From: Haloprofundus halophilus
Lineage (GTDB): Archaea > Halobacteriota > Halobacteria > Halobacteriales > Haloferacaceae
Assembly: GCF_003439925.1 (NCBI RefSeq)
Contig: NZ_QQRR01000001.1
Location: 744,001-808,000 of the forward strand
DNA: 64,000 bases
Reading direction: 5' to 3'
The notes under the pieces are model-generated. The model was not told the DNA's origin. It did no database searches and worked only from the letters and a program-made list of their open reading frames with translations. Of the stretch, positions 25,257 through 34,274 are shown piece by piece (position 1 is the stretch's first letter; each line of letters begins with the position of its first letter). Both the position numbers and the translations under genes were made by a program.

Positions 25257-25938
25257 ACCTGCCCCGTTTGACCCCCGGGGCTATGAACGACTCGGACGTT
25301 CGCTCGCGGTTTCGGGCGGCGAGGCGGCCCCACTCGCGCAGGCCGGCTTTCACCTGGTCGGCCGTGAACCCCACGCGCTCGCCGACGGCGACGAGTTCGC
25401 GCGGCGCGCGCAGTTGGAGGTGCGAGGACGGATTCGCGCTGACGACGAACGGCACGTCGTAGTACTCGACGAGTTCGCGGAGTTTCCGCATCGACTTGAG
25501 CGCCTGCACGCGCTGGCCGCCGTCGGCGCGCAACACTCGGCGAAAATCGAACTCGACGCGGACGCCGTTTCGCTTCGCCGACTTGGCGAGCACGTGGTTG
25601 AAGTCGCCGCCGGACATCGGCCGCGACAGCACGTCGATTCGCTCTTGTTCTGTTGCGAAGCGATTCAGTTTGTCGTCGCCGCCGCGGAGGACGAGGAGCG
25701 TCGTTTTGGGTCGGAAGTTTCCGACCGCGCCGCTGGCTTGTTCGGGGGTCGCGGCGACGACTTCGACGGCGTCGACGACGTCGACGTTGTAGCGGTCGCT
25801 CGCGCGCTCGCAGGCGTCGAGGTCGGGTGCGCCCTGCGACCGGACGACGACGCCCTCGAAGCCGTAGTGGGCCGCCGTGCGGGCGAACCGCGAGGGGGTG
25901 CTGTCGCCGTCTGGGTACGCGTGGACCGCTTCGTACAT
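25240..25938 (-). CDS. rnp3: Ribonuclease P protein component 3 (Rpp30)
   Basis: 232 residues, a PHP-like TIM barrel. Start MYEAVHAYPDGDST; conserved FNHVLAKSAKRNGVRVEFDFRRVLR and PFVVSANPSSHLQLRAPREL are Rpp30 hallmarks. Partner of Pop5 in archaeal RNase P. First gene of the four-gene unit that ends with psmA. Confidence 0.9.
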   Translation of the reverse strand: MYEAVHAYPDGDSTPSRFARTAAHYGFEGVVVRSQGAPDLDACERASDRYNVDVVDAVEVVAATPEQASGAVGNFRPKTTLLVLRGGDDKLNRFATEQERIDVLSRPMSGGDFNHVLAKSAKRNGVRVEFDFRRVLRADGGQRVQALKSMRKLRELVEYYDVPFVVSANPSSHLQLRAPRELVAVGERVGFTADQVKAGLREWGRLAARNRERTSESFIAPGVKRGRYEEDC

Positions 25939-26029
25939 GGTGGGCTGTCTGGGTTCTGTTCTCGGCGGTGGGTGCTTGTCGGTTTCGGGACCGTGCCGTG
26001 GTTCGAGGACGGCGTGTCGGGACGTGGCG

Positions 26030-26275
26030 CTAGTCGACGAGCGCGAGCACGGCGAGTCCGAGCGAGAGCGCGCCCAGGCAGAACACGGCAGTCGTGATTC
26101 CGCCGGGCAACGCGTCGTATCCGAGGTGCTCCAGTTCCGTCTGCAGGAGGATGCTCGTTATCCCGCCAGCGACGATGAGAATCGGCACGAGTAGCTGTGC
26201 CCGGAGCGGATGATTCCACGACTGCCAGTTCGACGAGAGCAGACGGGATTTGAGTTTTCCGACCGCGTCGGTCAT
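26030..26275 (-). CDS. Small two-helix membrane protein, unknown
   Basis: 81 residues; hydrophobic segments at about 29-45 and 59-80 after a polar N-terminus. Ends with Asp at the membrane boundary. Stands alone between rnp3 and folCP, with 91 nt to the rnp3 start. Function unknown. Confidence 0.6.
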   Translation of the reverse strand: MTDAVGKLKSRLLSSNWQSWNHPLRAQLLVPILIVAGGITSILLQTELEHLGYDALPGGITTAVFCLGALSLGLAVLALVD

Positions 26276-26427
26276 ACGCTATCGACTCAACGGAGTGGAA
26301 TAAGTGTTCATGGGGTCCGGATGAGAGCAGCTACTGAGACTCGGACGAGCGGACTCGGCCGACGCACAGTCGCCGGGCGCACCGAGAGACCGCACCGCAA
26401 CCGCCCGCCTCGGCCCTCCCCAGCCTC

Positions 26428-26451
26428 GTCGGGCGCATGAACGCGCCCGAC
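26428..26451. terminator. Perfect 9-bp hairpin downstream of folCP
   Basis: GTCGGGCGC at 26428-26436 pairs perfectly with GCGCCCGAC at 26443-26451 across a 6-nt loop. It lies about 60 nt past the folCP stop, so it could be a terminator or processing site of that message; no T-run follows. The rest of 26276-26512 shows no gene. Confidence 0.35.
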
Positions 26452-26512
26452 TCCCTCGCGCGTTGGTCGCGCCACACAGGGCGCTCCCGCCGCGCGCCGT
26501 CGGAACCCCGCC

Positions 26513-29005
26513 CTACTCGAACCGACTCGGGTCCAGCGTCGCCTCCGCGACCCGCACGGCCGCGACGTTCTCGGGCACGTCGTGGACGCGGACGATATCT
26601 GCGCCGCGGTCGACGGCCAGCGCGGTCCCGGCGATGGTCGCTTCGAGGTTATTTCCGGCTTTCTGCCCGACGAGTTCGAACATCGACTTGTGCGAGTGGC
26701 CGACGAGAATCGGACAGCCCAGCGCCTCGAACTCGGAGAGTCGCGAGAGGAGTTCGAAGTTCTCGGGCTTCGACTTCCCGAAGCCGAGGCCGGGGTCGAC
26801 GATGACGCGCTCTCGCGGGATGCCCGCTTTCTCGGCCAAGAGGATGCGCTCGTTCAGTTCCTCGATGACGTCTTCGACCACGTCGTCGTAATCGATCTCC
26901 TTGCCCGGCACGACCGGCGCGTCGATGCTGTGCATGACGATTACCGGGACCTCGCGCTCGGCGGCGAGAAATCGCATCTCCGGGTCTTCGAGGCCGGTCA
27001 CGTCGTTGAGTACGTCCGCGCCCGCGTCGAGCGCCGCGCGGCCGACTTCGGCTCGTCGCGTGTCGACGGAGATGGCCACGTCGAGTTCGGAGATGGCCTC
27101 GATGACCGGGACGACGCGCTCGATTTCGTCTTCTATCGAGACGGGGTCCGCGCCGGGGCGGGTGCTCTCGCCGCCGACGTCGATAATCTCCGCGCCGGCG
27201 TCGACCATCGCCCGCGCTCTGTCGATTGCGTCGTCGGCGTCGAAGAACTCGCCGCCGTCGTGGAACGAATCCGGCGTCACGTTCAGGATGCCCATCACCG
27301 ACGCGCCCTCGTCCCACGGGTAGGCCGATTCGTCGGCCACTCCGCCCTCGTCGAGTTCGAGACGTTCGCGGAGGTCGGCGCCGACTTCCGAGAGACCGTA
27401 CGGGTGACCGTCGAGCGCGTCGAGCAGTCGCCCGAACTGCGCGAGCGTCCCCGAGAGGACGACGTCGTGGAGCTCGCCGTCGCTGTCGAGGCCGGCGACG
27501 ACGCACTGTCCGTCGAGACGCGCCATTTCGATTTCGAGCGCCTGCGCCTGTCGGCTCTCGACCTGGGTCTTCACGACGCGGTGGGCGATATCGTCGCCGG
27601 CGGCGTCGACCGCCTCGGGCGTCGCGCCCGCTCGCTCCAGCGTCGTCCGCGCCTCGGCCCGAGAGGTGACCTCCTTGGGTATCCCCAGTCGCGTCCACCG
27701 CCGCCGCGCCTCGGCGACGCAGAACAGCGAACCGGTGAGGAGCACGCAGTCGTCGGGGTCGGCCCGGTCGAGGGCGCTCGACAGCGCGTCGGAGACCGAG
27801 TCGACGCTGTCGACGGTTTCGACGCCCGCCCGCTCGAAAACGCGTGCGAGAATCTCGGGGTCCTCCGCTCGGCTGAGGTTCGGTCGACACGTCGTCACGG
27901 AGTCGGGCGTCGGCAGGGCGGCAGCCATCTCGCGGTGGTCCTTGTCGTGCATCGCGCCGAACACCAGGTGGAGGTCGTCGTAGTCGAACTCCGAGAGCAC
28001 GGCCGCGAGAACCTCGAACGCGCCCGGGTTGTGCGCGCCGTCGAGGACGACCATCGGCTCTCGCTGCATCACCTCGAACCGGCCCGGCCAGTGGGCGTTT
28101 CGGAGGCCGCGGGCGATGGTGTCGGTATCGAGCTCGACGCCGACCTCGTCGGCGACCTGTCGGGCGAGCGCGACGGCGACGCCCGCGTTCTTCGCCTGAT
28201 ACGCGCCGAGCATCGGCAAGCGGGCCTCGACTGCGAGCGCGTCCGAGACCGACTCCGATTCCGCCGAGACGGCGACGACAGACTCGGTGTGGTTGACGCG
28301 GCCCTCGTAGCTCACGCGGAAGTCGGGGTTCTCGGGGGCGTCGGCGTCGTTCGCATCCGCGACGGTGACGACCTCGCCGGCCTGCGCGCGGACGGCGTCC
28401 AGCGCTTCGCCCGTCGCGGCGGTGACGAGCGGTCGGTCGGCGGGGGCGACGTGGGCTTTCGTCGTCGCGATCTCCTCGATAGTGTCGCCGAGCACGGCCG
28501 TGTGTTCGAGCGTGACGTTCGTGACGGCGCTGGCGACGGGGTCGACGACGCTCGTCGCGTCGAGTTCGCCGCCCATCCCCACTTCGAGCACGGCGACGTC
28601 GACGTCGCTGCGGCCGAAGTACCAGAGGCCGAGCGCCGTCACCGCCTCGAAGAAGGTGAGCGGTTCGCCCGCTGCCGCGCGGTCGACGAGGTACGGCTTG
28701 GCCTCCTCGACGAACGCACAGAGCGCGGATTCGGGCATCTTCCGCCCGTCGACGCGGACGCGTTCGCGGAGGCTGTCGAAGTGCGGTGAGGTGTAGAGAC
28801 CGACGTTGCACCCGGCTTCGCGGAGTGTCGACTCGACCATCCGCGCGGTGCTGCCCTTTCCGTTCGACCCCGCGACCTGAACGAACCGGACGTGCTCGTG
28901 GGGGTCCCCGAGGTGAGCCAGCAGCGCGCGAACCGACTCGGTCCCCGGTTTCACCTGAAAGCGGCGGAGGTCGAAGAGAAAGTTCGCCGCCTCGGAGTAG
29001 TTCAT
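26513..29005 (-). CDS. folCP: Bifunctional folylpolyglutamate synthase / dihydropteroate synthase
   Basis: 830 residues. The N-terminal FolC (Mur-ligase-like) part spans about 1-440, with the P-loop GSNGKGST at 46-53 and LDGAHNPGAF at 331-340. The C-terminal dihydropteroate synthase starts about 569, with GILNVTPDSFHDGG at 572-585, GGESTRPGA at 611-619 and the SHKS loop near the end. The 450-565 segment belongs to neither enzyme and includes its own small fold. Such fusions are known in haloarchaea (Haloferax FolCP). Makes dihydropteroate and glutamylated folate for one-carbon metabolism. Confidence 0.93.
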   Translation of the reverse strand: MNYSEAANFLFDLRRFQVKPGTESVRALLAHLGDPHEHVRFVQVAGSNGKGSTARMVESTLREAGCNVGLYTSPHFDSLRERVRVDGRKMPESALCAFVEEAKPYLVDRAAAGEPLTFFEAVTALGLWYFGRSDVDVAVLEVGMGGELDATSVVDPVASAVTNVTLEHTAVLGDTIEEIATTKAHVAPADRPLVTAATGEALDAVRAQAGEVVTVADANDADAPENPDFRVSYEGRVNHTESVVAVSAESESVSDALAVEARLPMLGAYQAKNAGVAVALARQVADEVGVELDTDTIARGLRNAHWPGRFEVMQREPMVVLDGAHNPGAFEVLAAVLSEFDYDDLHLVFGAMHDKDHREMAAALPTPDSVTTCRPNLSRAEDPEILARVFERAGVETVDSVDSVSDALSSALDRADPDDCVLLTGSLFCVAEARRRWTRLGIPKEVTSRAEARTTLERAGATPEAVDAAGDDIAHRVVKTQVESRQAQALEIEMARLDGQCVVAGLDSDGELHDVVLSGTLAQFGRLLDALDGHPYGLSEVGADLRERLELDEGGVADESAYPWDEGASVMGILNVTPDSFHDGGEFFDADDAIDRARAMVDAGAEIIDVGGESTRPGADPVSIEDEIERVVPVIEAISELDVAISVDTRRAEVGRAALDAGADVLNDVTGLEDPEMRFLAAEREVPVIVMHSIDAPVVPGKEIDYDDVVEDVIEELNERILLAEKAGIPRERVIVDPGLGFGKSKPENFELLSRLSEFEALGCPILVGHSHKSMFELVGQKAGNNLEATIAGTALAVDRGADIVRVHDVPENVAAVRVAEATLDPSRFE

Positions 29006-29149
29006 GCAACGGGTGAGTCTGCGACTCCGCTTAGGCCTATCGGACTACTGGGTGGACTCGCCGGTCGGCGAGGAGGACCGGTCGGATAAAAACGGCCTGA
29101 AGGAACAAGCCTACATCGGTTGTTGCTGGACCGACATCGTACAGACGAG

Positions 29150-29572
29150 ATGCTCGGAACCGTTACTGTCGGTCGAAAGGCGGCGAAGTACGGCTACAAA
29201 AAGTACGGCGTTCCGGGTGCGGTCGTCGCCGGAGGGGCCGCCGTCGGTGGCGTCTACGTCGCCAGAAAGACGTTCAAGTCGAAGTTCGGCGGCGACGCCG
29301 AGAGCCTCGCCGAGACGACGGACGGCGAATCGGCGGACGGCGAATCGGCGGACAGCGAATCGGCGGACAGCGAATCGGCGGACAGCGAGTTAGTGGACGT
29401 CGAGTCGGCGGACGACGAGTCGACGACGGACGCAGACGCCGCCGACCCGGCGGAGACGGAGGCGGACGAGCGCGAGGACGTCGACAGACACGAAGACGTC
29501 GACGAAGACGAAGTCGACGAGTCTCGGGATACGGAGGCTGATTCGGATACGCAGTCGGACGACGAGACGTAG
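29150..29572 (+). CDS. Small protein with Gly/Ala helix and repetitive acidic tail
   Basis: 140 residues from the ATG at 29150 (MLGTVTVGRKAAKYGYKKYG). A weakly hydrophobic Gly/Ala/Val segment at about 21-40 could be a membrane helix. From residue 49 on it is an acidic, disordered tail, including six near-identical pentads of the form (D)GESA/(D)SESA. It is divergent from folCP; family not recognised. The tail is probably surface-exposed or a flexible linker. Confidence 0.6.
   Translation: MLGTVTVGRKAAKYGYKKYGVPGAVVAGGAAVGGVYVARKTFKSKFGGDAESLAETTDGESADGESADSESADSESADSELVDVESADDESTTDADAADPAETEADEREDVDRHEDVDEDEVDESRDTEADSDTQSDDET
29321..29410. repeat. 15-bp tandem repeat in coding sequence, 6 units
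   Basis: Units of 15 bp start at 29321, 29336, 29351, 29366, 29381 and 29396: two GACGGCGAATCGGCG, two GACAGCGAATCGGCG and two diverged. The near-identity at DNA level, including third positions, indicates recent slippage or unequal exchange. Confidence 0.8.
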
Positions 29573-29642
29573 AGGTGTCAACCCGCCGTTCTCGACCGAA
29601 CCTGCCCCAACGACTATCATTCTGGCTGCGGTGTATTTCGGT

Positions 29643-29981
29643 GTGACAGAGTACACGCTGCACGAACCGACGATTCGCGGTGCGACGCAGGACGCGCCGA
29701 ACCGGTCGCTCTCGGAGGACGACTTCGCGACCGACGACCTCGCGGATCTCGACGATTACTTCCTGCTGTCGACTTCGGGCATCCCGCCGGAGTCGTTCGA
29801 GGACCTCTACCTACCGGTCGTCCACCTCGACCAGCGACTGAGCCTTCCCCTGCTCCGTCAGGCGCTCAACGACGTGGAGACGCTCGACATCGACGCCGAG
29901 ACCAAGAAACAGACGATAGATCTGCTGCACTCGCTCGGCGAGTGCTTCCCGAACGATAGCCTCCGAAACGACGACAACTGA
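29643..29981 (+). CDS. Conserved hypothetical acidic protein
   Basis: 112 residues from GTG at 29643 (MTEYTLHEPTIRG), which I prefer over a GTG 12 nt upstream. The N-terminus is acidic and flexible, the C-terminal half is helical (RQALNDVETLDIDAETKKQTIDLLHSLGE). No membrane segment. Convergent with a small membrane protein. Function unknown. Confidence 0.6.
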   Translation: MTEYTLHEPTIRGATQDAPNRSLSEDDFATDDLADLDDYFLLSTSGIPPESFEDLYLPVVHLDQRLSLPLLRQALNDVETLDIDAETKKQTIDLLHSLGECFPNDSLRNDDN

Positions 29982-30010
29982 CCGTCGTTCCCACGACTCC
30001 ACCCCGGTCG

Positions 30011-30196
30011 TCACTCGGGGCGGAGTCGTTCAGCTTCTCGACGCGCGTTTCGGTCGGTGTCCAGCACCACGCCGAGCGTCAGAAAGACGACGCCGAGCGC
30101 GAGCCACACGGGCGTCGAACCGGTGTCTCCACTGACGCCCATGTACGTCCCGATAACGAGAAACGCCGCACCGACGACCAGAAACGCAACGTGCAT
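30011..30196 (-). CDS. Small two-helix membrane protein
   Basis: 61 residues from the ATG at 30196 (MHVAFLVVGAAFLV); an in-frame ATG 15 nt upstream is possible. Two hydrophobic segments separated by a Gly/Ser-rich turn, then a charged C-terminus DTDRNARREAERLRPE. No family recognised. Confidence 0.55.
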   Translation of the reverse strand: MHVAFLVVGAAFLVIGTYMGVSGDTGSTPVWLALGVVFLTLGVVLDTDRNARREAERLRPE

Positions 30197-30355
30197 GGTA
30201 GTGTGTCTCACGACACCGTGATAAATCTACTCACGCGAATCTCTCGGTGAGTGGACGTTCGGCGTCGCCTACGCTCGCCTCTCGAACTTCCGGCGCTCCT
30301 TTCAGTCGTGCCGGAAACGCCGTTGTTTCGCTTCGCTCGTCACGAGTTTCCGTCA

Positions 30356-31939
30356 CTAATCGTGACGGAAACACCGCCGACCGGTGAACACCATCACCAT
30401 GTCGTGCTCGTCGGCGGCCGCGACGACGTCGTCGTCGTTGACCGAGCCGCCGGGCTGGATGACGGCGTCGATACCGGCTTTCGCCGCTTCCTCGATGCCG
30501 TCGGGGAACGGGAAGAACGCGTCCGACGCCATCACCGCGCCCTCGGCGGATTTGCCCTCCGCGTGCTCGTCGGCCTTCATCGCCGCCAGTCGGACGGCGT
30601 CGACGCGACTCACCTGCCCCATCCCGACGCCGACTGTCTCCGTCCCGTCGGCGAAGAGGATGCCGTTCGACTTGACGTGCTTCAGCACCTTCCACGCGAA
30701 CAGCATCGTCTCAAGTTGTTCGTCGGTCGGTTCGCGCTCGGTGACGACTTCGAGGTCGTCGACGGTCGGACTCCACAGGTCGCGTTCCTGGACGAGTCGC
30801 CCGCCGACGATGGGTTTCTCCGTGAAGCGTTCGGAGATGTCGCCGAGTTCGCCGACATCGAGTACGCGGAGGTTCTTCTTCTCGGTCAGCACCGAGAGCG
30901 CGTCGTCGGTGTAGCCCGGCGCGACGACGACCTCCTTGAACGAGTCGACGACGAGTTCGGCCGTCTCGGCGTCGCACTCGCGGTTGAGCGCGACGATGCC
31001 CCCGAAGGCGCTCATCGGGTCCGTCGAGAGCGCGCGCTCGTACGCCTCCGAGAGCGTCTCGGCGGTCGCACAGCCCGCGGGGTTGGTGTGCTTGATGACC
31101 GCCGCGGCGGGTTCCTCGAACTCCTTGACGAGGTCGAGCGCGCCGTCGGCGTCGTTGTAGTTGTTGTACGACAGCGCCTTCGCGCCCTCGTTCAACTGCG
31201 GGGCGCTCACGACGTTCGCCTCCTCGCAGGCGTCGTCGACGTAGACGGCGGCGTCCTGGTGCGGATTCTCGCCGTAACGCAGTGTGTCGCCGCGGCGCTC
31301 GGAGACGACTCGGCGCGAAGGGAGGTCGCCGCCCTCGTCGCCCTCAACGGAGACGCGACCCGACTCGGAATCGACGGTCACGCGGTCCTCGGCGAACAAG
31401 CGGACTGCCCGGGGATAGGCGGCGAACTCGGCGTCGTAGAGGACGCGCTCTTTCAGCGACGCCTCGTCGTCGTCCTCGAAGACGGGGACGGCCTCCTGGG
31501 TGACGATCGGACCGGCGTCGACCTCCTCGGTGACGACGTGGACCGTACAGCCGGTCGTTCGGACACCAGACTCCAGAACCTGCTCGTGGGCGTCGTTACC
31601 GGGGAACACGGGGAGCAGGGAGGGATGGACGTTCAGCGTCGTCGGCGCGGCGTCGAGGAACTCGTTCGTGAGCACGCGCATGTAGCCGTCGAGGCAGACG
31701 AGGTCGAACTGGTAGCCGTCGAGCGCGTCGAGGACGCGTCGCTCGTGGGACTCGCGGGATTCACCCTCCTCGCGTTCGACGCTCTCGGTCGGGACGCCGC
31801 GTTCGGCGGCCGCGTCGAGAACGGGCGCGTCGTCGTGGTTCGACAGCACGACGCTCAACCCGGCCCCGCCGGGCGCTGCGTCGGCGATGTGTCGGAGGTT
31901 CCGTCCGCGGTTGCTCGCCAGACCCGCAATCCGTAGCAT
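30356..31939 (-). CDS. purNH: Bifunctional GAR transformylase / AICAR transformylase
   Basis: 527 residues from the ATG at 31939 (MLRIAGLASNRGRN). The N-terminal 185 residues are a PurN-type formyltransferase, with NVHPSLLPVFPG near 101-112 and the catalytic Asp region VTEEVDAGPIV. The rest is the AICAR transformylase half of PurH, with LRYGENPHQDAAVY (about 219-232) and the KHTNPAGCATAE catalytic Lys/His loop (about 270-281). The IMP cyclohydrolase half of classical PurH is absent; archaea use PurO for that step. Both halves use 10-formyl-tetrahydrofolate. Divergent from purB with 169 nt between starts. Confidence 0.92.
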   Translation of the reverse strand: MLRIAGLASNRGRNLRHIADAAPGGAGLSVVLSNHDDAPVLDAAAERGVPTESVEREEGESRESHERRVLDALDGYQFDLVCLDGYMRVLTNEFLDAAPTTLNVHPSLLPVFPGNDAHEQVLESGVRTTGCTVHVVTEEVDAGPIVTQEAVPVFEDDDEASLKERVLYDAEFAAYPRAVRLFAEDRVTVDSESGRVSVEGDEGGDLPSRRVVSERRGDTLRYGENPHQDAAVYVDDACEEANVVSAPQLNEGAKALSYNNYNDADGALDLVKEFEEPAAAVIKHTNPAGCATAETLSEAYERALSTDPMSAFGGIVALNRECDAETAELVVDSFKEVVVAPGYTDDALSVLTEKKNLRVLDVGELGDISERFTEKPIVGGRLVQERDLWSPTVDDLEVVTEREPTDEQLETMLFAWKVLKHVKSNGILFADGTETVGVGMGQVSRVDAVRLAAMKADEHAEGKSAEGAVMASDAFFPFPDGIEEAAKAGIDAVIQPGGSVNDDDVVAAADEHDMVMVFTGRRCFRHD

Positions 31940-32108
31940 ACGAGAGACGCCCACCGCCGTGGGAAAAACAGTTGCGGTCTGTTGAGCCCGTATATCCAAA
32001 TACGTGCATCATATTGCCGTCGTTCGAGCCATCGAACCGACACTGTATGCACAGAAGTGGGTTACACCCATCGACACGCTTTTGCCGCGTCCGCGGGCAC
32101 ACCCGAGC

Positions 32109-33536
32109 ATGACAGACCTCTCCCGGAACGACCCGCTGTCGGCCGTCTCGCCGGTCGACGGGCGGTACGCGCGCCGAACGACGCCGCTGGTCCCCTACGC
32201 CAGCGAGTCGGCGCTGATGCGCGCTCGCGTCCGCGTCGAAGCCGAGTATCTCGTCGCGCTCGCCGACCTCGAGGCGACGCCGCTGACGCTCGGCGAGGAG
32301 GAACGCGCCGCAGTCCGCGACTGCTACGAGTCGTTCGACGGCGACGACGCGCGCCTCGTCAAGCGCCTCGAAACCGAGGGCACCGAGGAGTACTCGGCGA
32401 CGAACCACGACGTGAAGGCCGTGGAGTACTTCCTGCGGGTTCGTCTCGGCGAATCGGCGACCGTCGACGACGCCGAACGACTCCACCCGTGGATTCACTT
32501 CGGCCTCACGAGCGAGGACGTGAACAACCTCGCGCAGCGCTTGCTCGTCGAACCCGCCGTCGAGGACGTGTTGCTTCCGGCGCTGGCCGACGTGCGCGAC
32601 GAACTCGCGTCGCTGGCGCGAGAGCACCGCGCGACGCCGATGCTCGCGCGGACGCACGGACAACCCGCGACGCCGACGACGTTCGGCAAGGAGATGGCCG
32701 TCGTCGCCGCCCGCCTCGGCCGGCAGATGGGCCGGATTCGGGAGGCGAGCGAGGCGCTCTCGGGGAAACTAGCGGGAGCATCGGGCACCTACGCCGCCCA
32801 CGTCGCCGCCTACCCGGACGTGGACTGGCAAGCGTTCTCCGAGTCGTTCGTCGAGTCGCTCGGACTCCGACACACCGCGCTGACGACGCAGGTCAACCCC
32901 TGCGACGACCTCTCCGCGCTCTTCGACGCGCTCCGCGGTGCGAACAACGTCCTCCTCGATTTGGACCGCGATATCTGGCTCTACGTCTCGGACCGCTACC
33001 TCGGCCAGCGAACCGTCGAGGGCGAGACGGGGTCGTCGACGATGCCGCACAAGGTGAACCCAATCGACTTCGAGAACAGCGAGGGTAACCTCTCGAAAGC
33101 CAACTCCGATCTGACGTTCCTCGCCGACTACGTCACGACGTCGCGCCTCCAGCGCGACCTCTCGGATTCGACGGTCAAACGGAACATCGGCGCGGCGTTC
33201 GCGCACTGTCTCATCGGGTACGGAAAGACCGCCGCGGGGTTGGAAAAGGTCGTCCCGAACGAGCGCGTGATGCGCGAGGAACTGGAGGTGACGCCCGAAA
33301 TTATCGGCGAGGCAGTCCAAACCATCCTGCGGCGTGAGGGCGACACCGAGGCGTACGAGCGCGTCAAGGAACTCACCCGCGGCCGCGACGTGACCATCGA
33401 GGAGTTCCGCGCGCTGTTCGACGACCTCGACGTCTCTCCCGAGGTTCGCGAGGAGCTACGCTCGCTCTCGCCCGCCGGGTACACGGGTGTCGCCGACGAA
33501 CTCGTGAGCGAACTCGACCGGAACGGCGAAAACTGA
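32109..33536 (+). CDS. purB: Adenylosuccinate lyase
   Basis: 475 residues from the ATG at 32109 (MTDLSRNDPLSAVSPVDGRYARR). Family signatures include NHDVKAVEYF (about 98-107), HFGLTSEDVNN (118-128), the catalytic His in ARTHGQPATP and the flexible signature loop GSSTMPHKVNPIDFEN (about 310-325). Cleaves SAICAR and adenylosuccinate in purine synthesis. It faces away from purNH, so the intergenic region 31940-32108 serves both purine genes. A TATA-like T-rich stretch lies about 30 nt upstream (32078-32085). Confidence 0.93.
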   Translation: MTDLSRNDPLSAVSPVDGRYARRTTPLVPYASESALMRARVRVEAEYLVALADLEATPLTLGEEERAAVRDCYESFDGDDARLVKRLETEGTEEYSATNHDVKAVEYFLRVRLGESATVDDAERLHPWIHFGLTSEDVNNLAQRLLVEPAVEDVLLPALADVRDELASLAREHRATPMLARTHGQPATPTTFGKEMAVVAARLGRQMGRIREASEALSGKLAGASGTYAAHVAAYPDVDWQAFSESFVESLGLRHTALTTQVNPCDDLSALFDALRGANNVLLDLDRDIWLYVSDRYLGQRTVEGETGSSTMPHKVNPIDFENSEGNLSKANSDLTFLADYVTTSRLQRDLSDSTVKRNIGAAFAHCLIGYGKTAAGLEKVVPNERVMREELEVTPEIIGEAVQTILRREGDTEAYERVKELTRGRDVTIEEFRALFDDLDVSPEVREELRSLSPAGYTGVADELVSELDRNGEN

Positions 33537-33579
33537 GCGCGGAGCGTCGGTCGGCGCGTCCCTCACACCGCCGAGAAGA

Positions 33580-33586
33580 TATTTAT
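33580..33586 (+). promoter_or_regulatory. TATA box of the 75-residue zinc-ribbon gene
   Basis: TATTTAT at 33580-33586, 23-29 nt before the ATG at 33609, in GC-rich surroundings. A leaderless transcript is expected. Confidence 0.6.
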
Positions 33587-33608
33587 CCTGTCACGAGAGA
33601 CGGCAGAT

Positions 33609-33836
33609 ATGGTCTCCGACCACAGCCCATCCAGCGCACAGACCCACAACGGCTGCGAGAAATGCGGCCACGACGAAGCGACCACGGACTCGATCTCGAC
33701 GACCGGCAGCGGGTTCTCGAAGTTCTTCGACGTACAGAACCGGCAGTTCACGGTCGTCTCCTGTACGAACTGCGGTTATTCGGAGCTGTACAAAGGCCAG
33801 TCGAGCGGCGACCTCGTCGACATCTTCCTCGGCTGA
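33609..33836 (+). CDS. Zinc-ribbon protein, 75 residues
   Basis: Two CxxC pairs (CEKCGHDE at about 16-23; CTNCGYSE at about 52-59) form a zinc ribbon around a Gly/Ser/Phe-rich middle. The second knuckle CTNCGYxExY is typical of nucleic-acid-binding ribbons. It has its own TATA box. First of three small zinc-ribbon genes in this stretch. Likely a regulator or RNA/DNA-binding protein; target unknown. Confidence 0.8.
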   Translation: MVSDHSPSSAQTHNGCEKCGHDEATTDSISTTGSGFSKFFDVQNRQFTVVSCTNCGYSELYKGQSSGDLVDIFLG

Positions 33837-33911
33837 GGCGGCAGACCCACTCGGCACAGATGCCGATTTTTCGACCACTGAGGCGTCCAGTTCGCTCGTA
33901 GGTCGATGGCG

Positions 33912-34061
33912 CTAAGAGCTGTACCCTTTGACTTGTACCTCCACAAACGAGTCGTTACCACAGACCCGACACTCTTCGGGAGCCTGATACCGTGCGTACA
34001 CGACCGAACACTCCTGGCACGCGTGGAGCGGCCGACCGTGCTGACTGTATTGGTCCGACAT
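33912..34061 (-). CDS. Zinc-ribbon microprotein, 49 residues
   Basis: A complete 49-residue frame from ATG at 34061 to TAG at 33912-33914: MSDQYSQHGRPLHACQEC, then CRVCGNDSFVEVQVKG near the end. Cys15-x2-Cys18 and Cys31-x2-Cys34 form a zinc knuckle pair of rubredoxin-like type. The tight spacing of Cys pairs and the clean start make chance unlikely. It faces the 75-residue ribbon gene end to end. Confidence 0.75.
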   Translation of the reverse strand: MSDQYSQHGRPLHACQECSVVYARYQAPEECRVCGNDSFVEVQVKGYSS

Positions 34062-34274
34062 AGTACCGGGTACAGTCCAGTCAGGCAAAAACGTCCGCGT
34101 CGGAGACCAGCGGAACCGACGGCGATTGACCGATAAACGCGACGTTCTGCTCGGCGCGATGGACGGGTTGGTCCGGCAACTTCGTTCGAACCGACTCCCG
34201 ATGTCCGTCCGAGTGCCCCGATTAGCAGTCCAACAAACGCTTATCCGTCCCGGCCGCCTCTGCGGAGAGAACCC

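Noticed and set aside
26582-28789. Plus-strand 735-codon frame antisense to folCP
   Set aside because: High GC makes long antisense frames common; the other strand holds all FolC and DHPS motifs.
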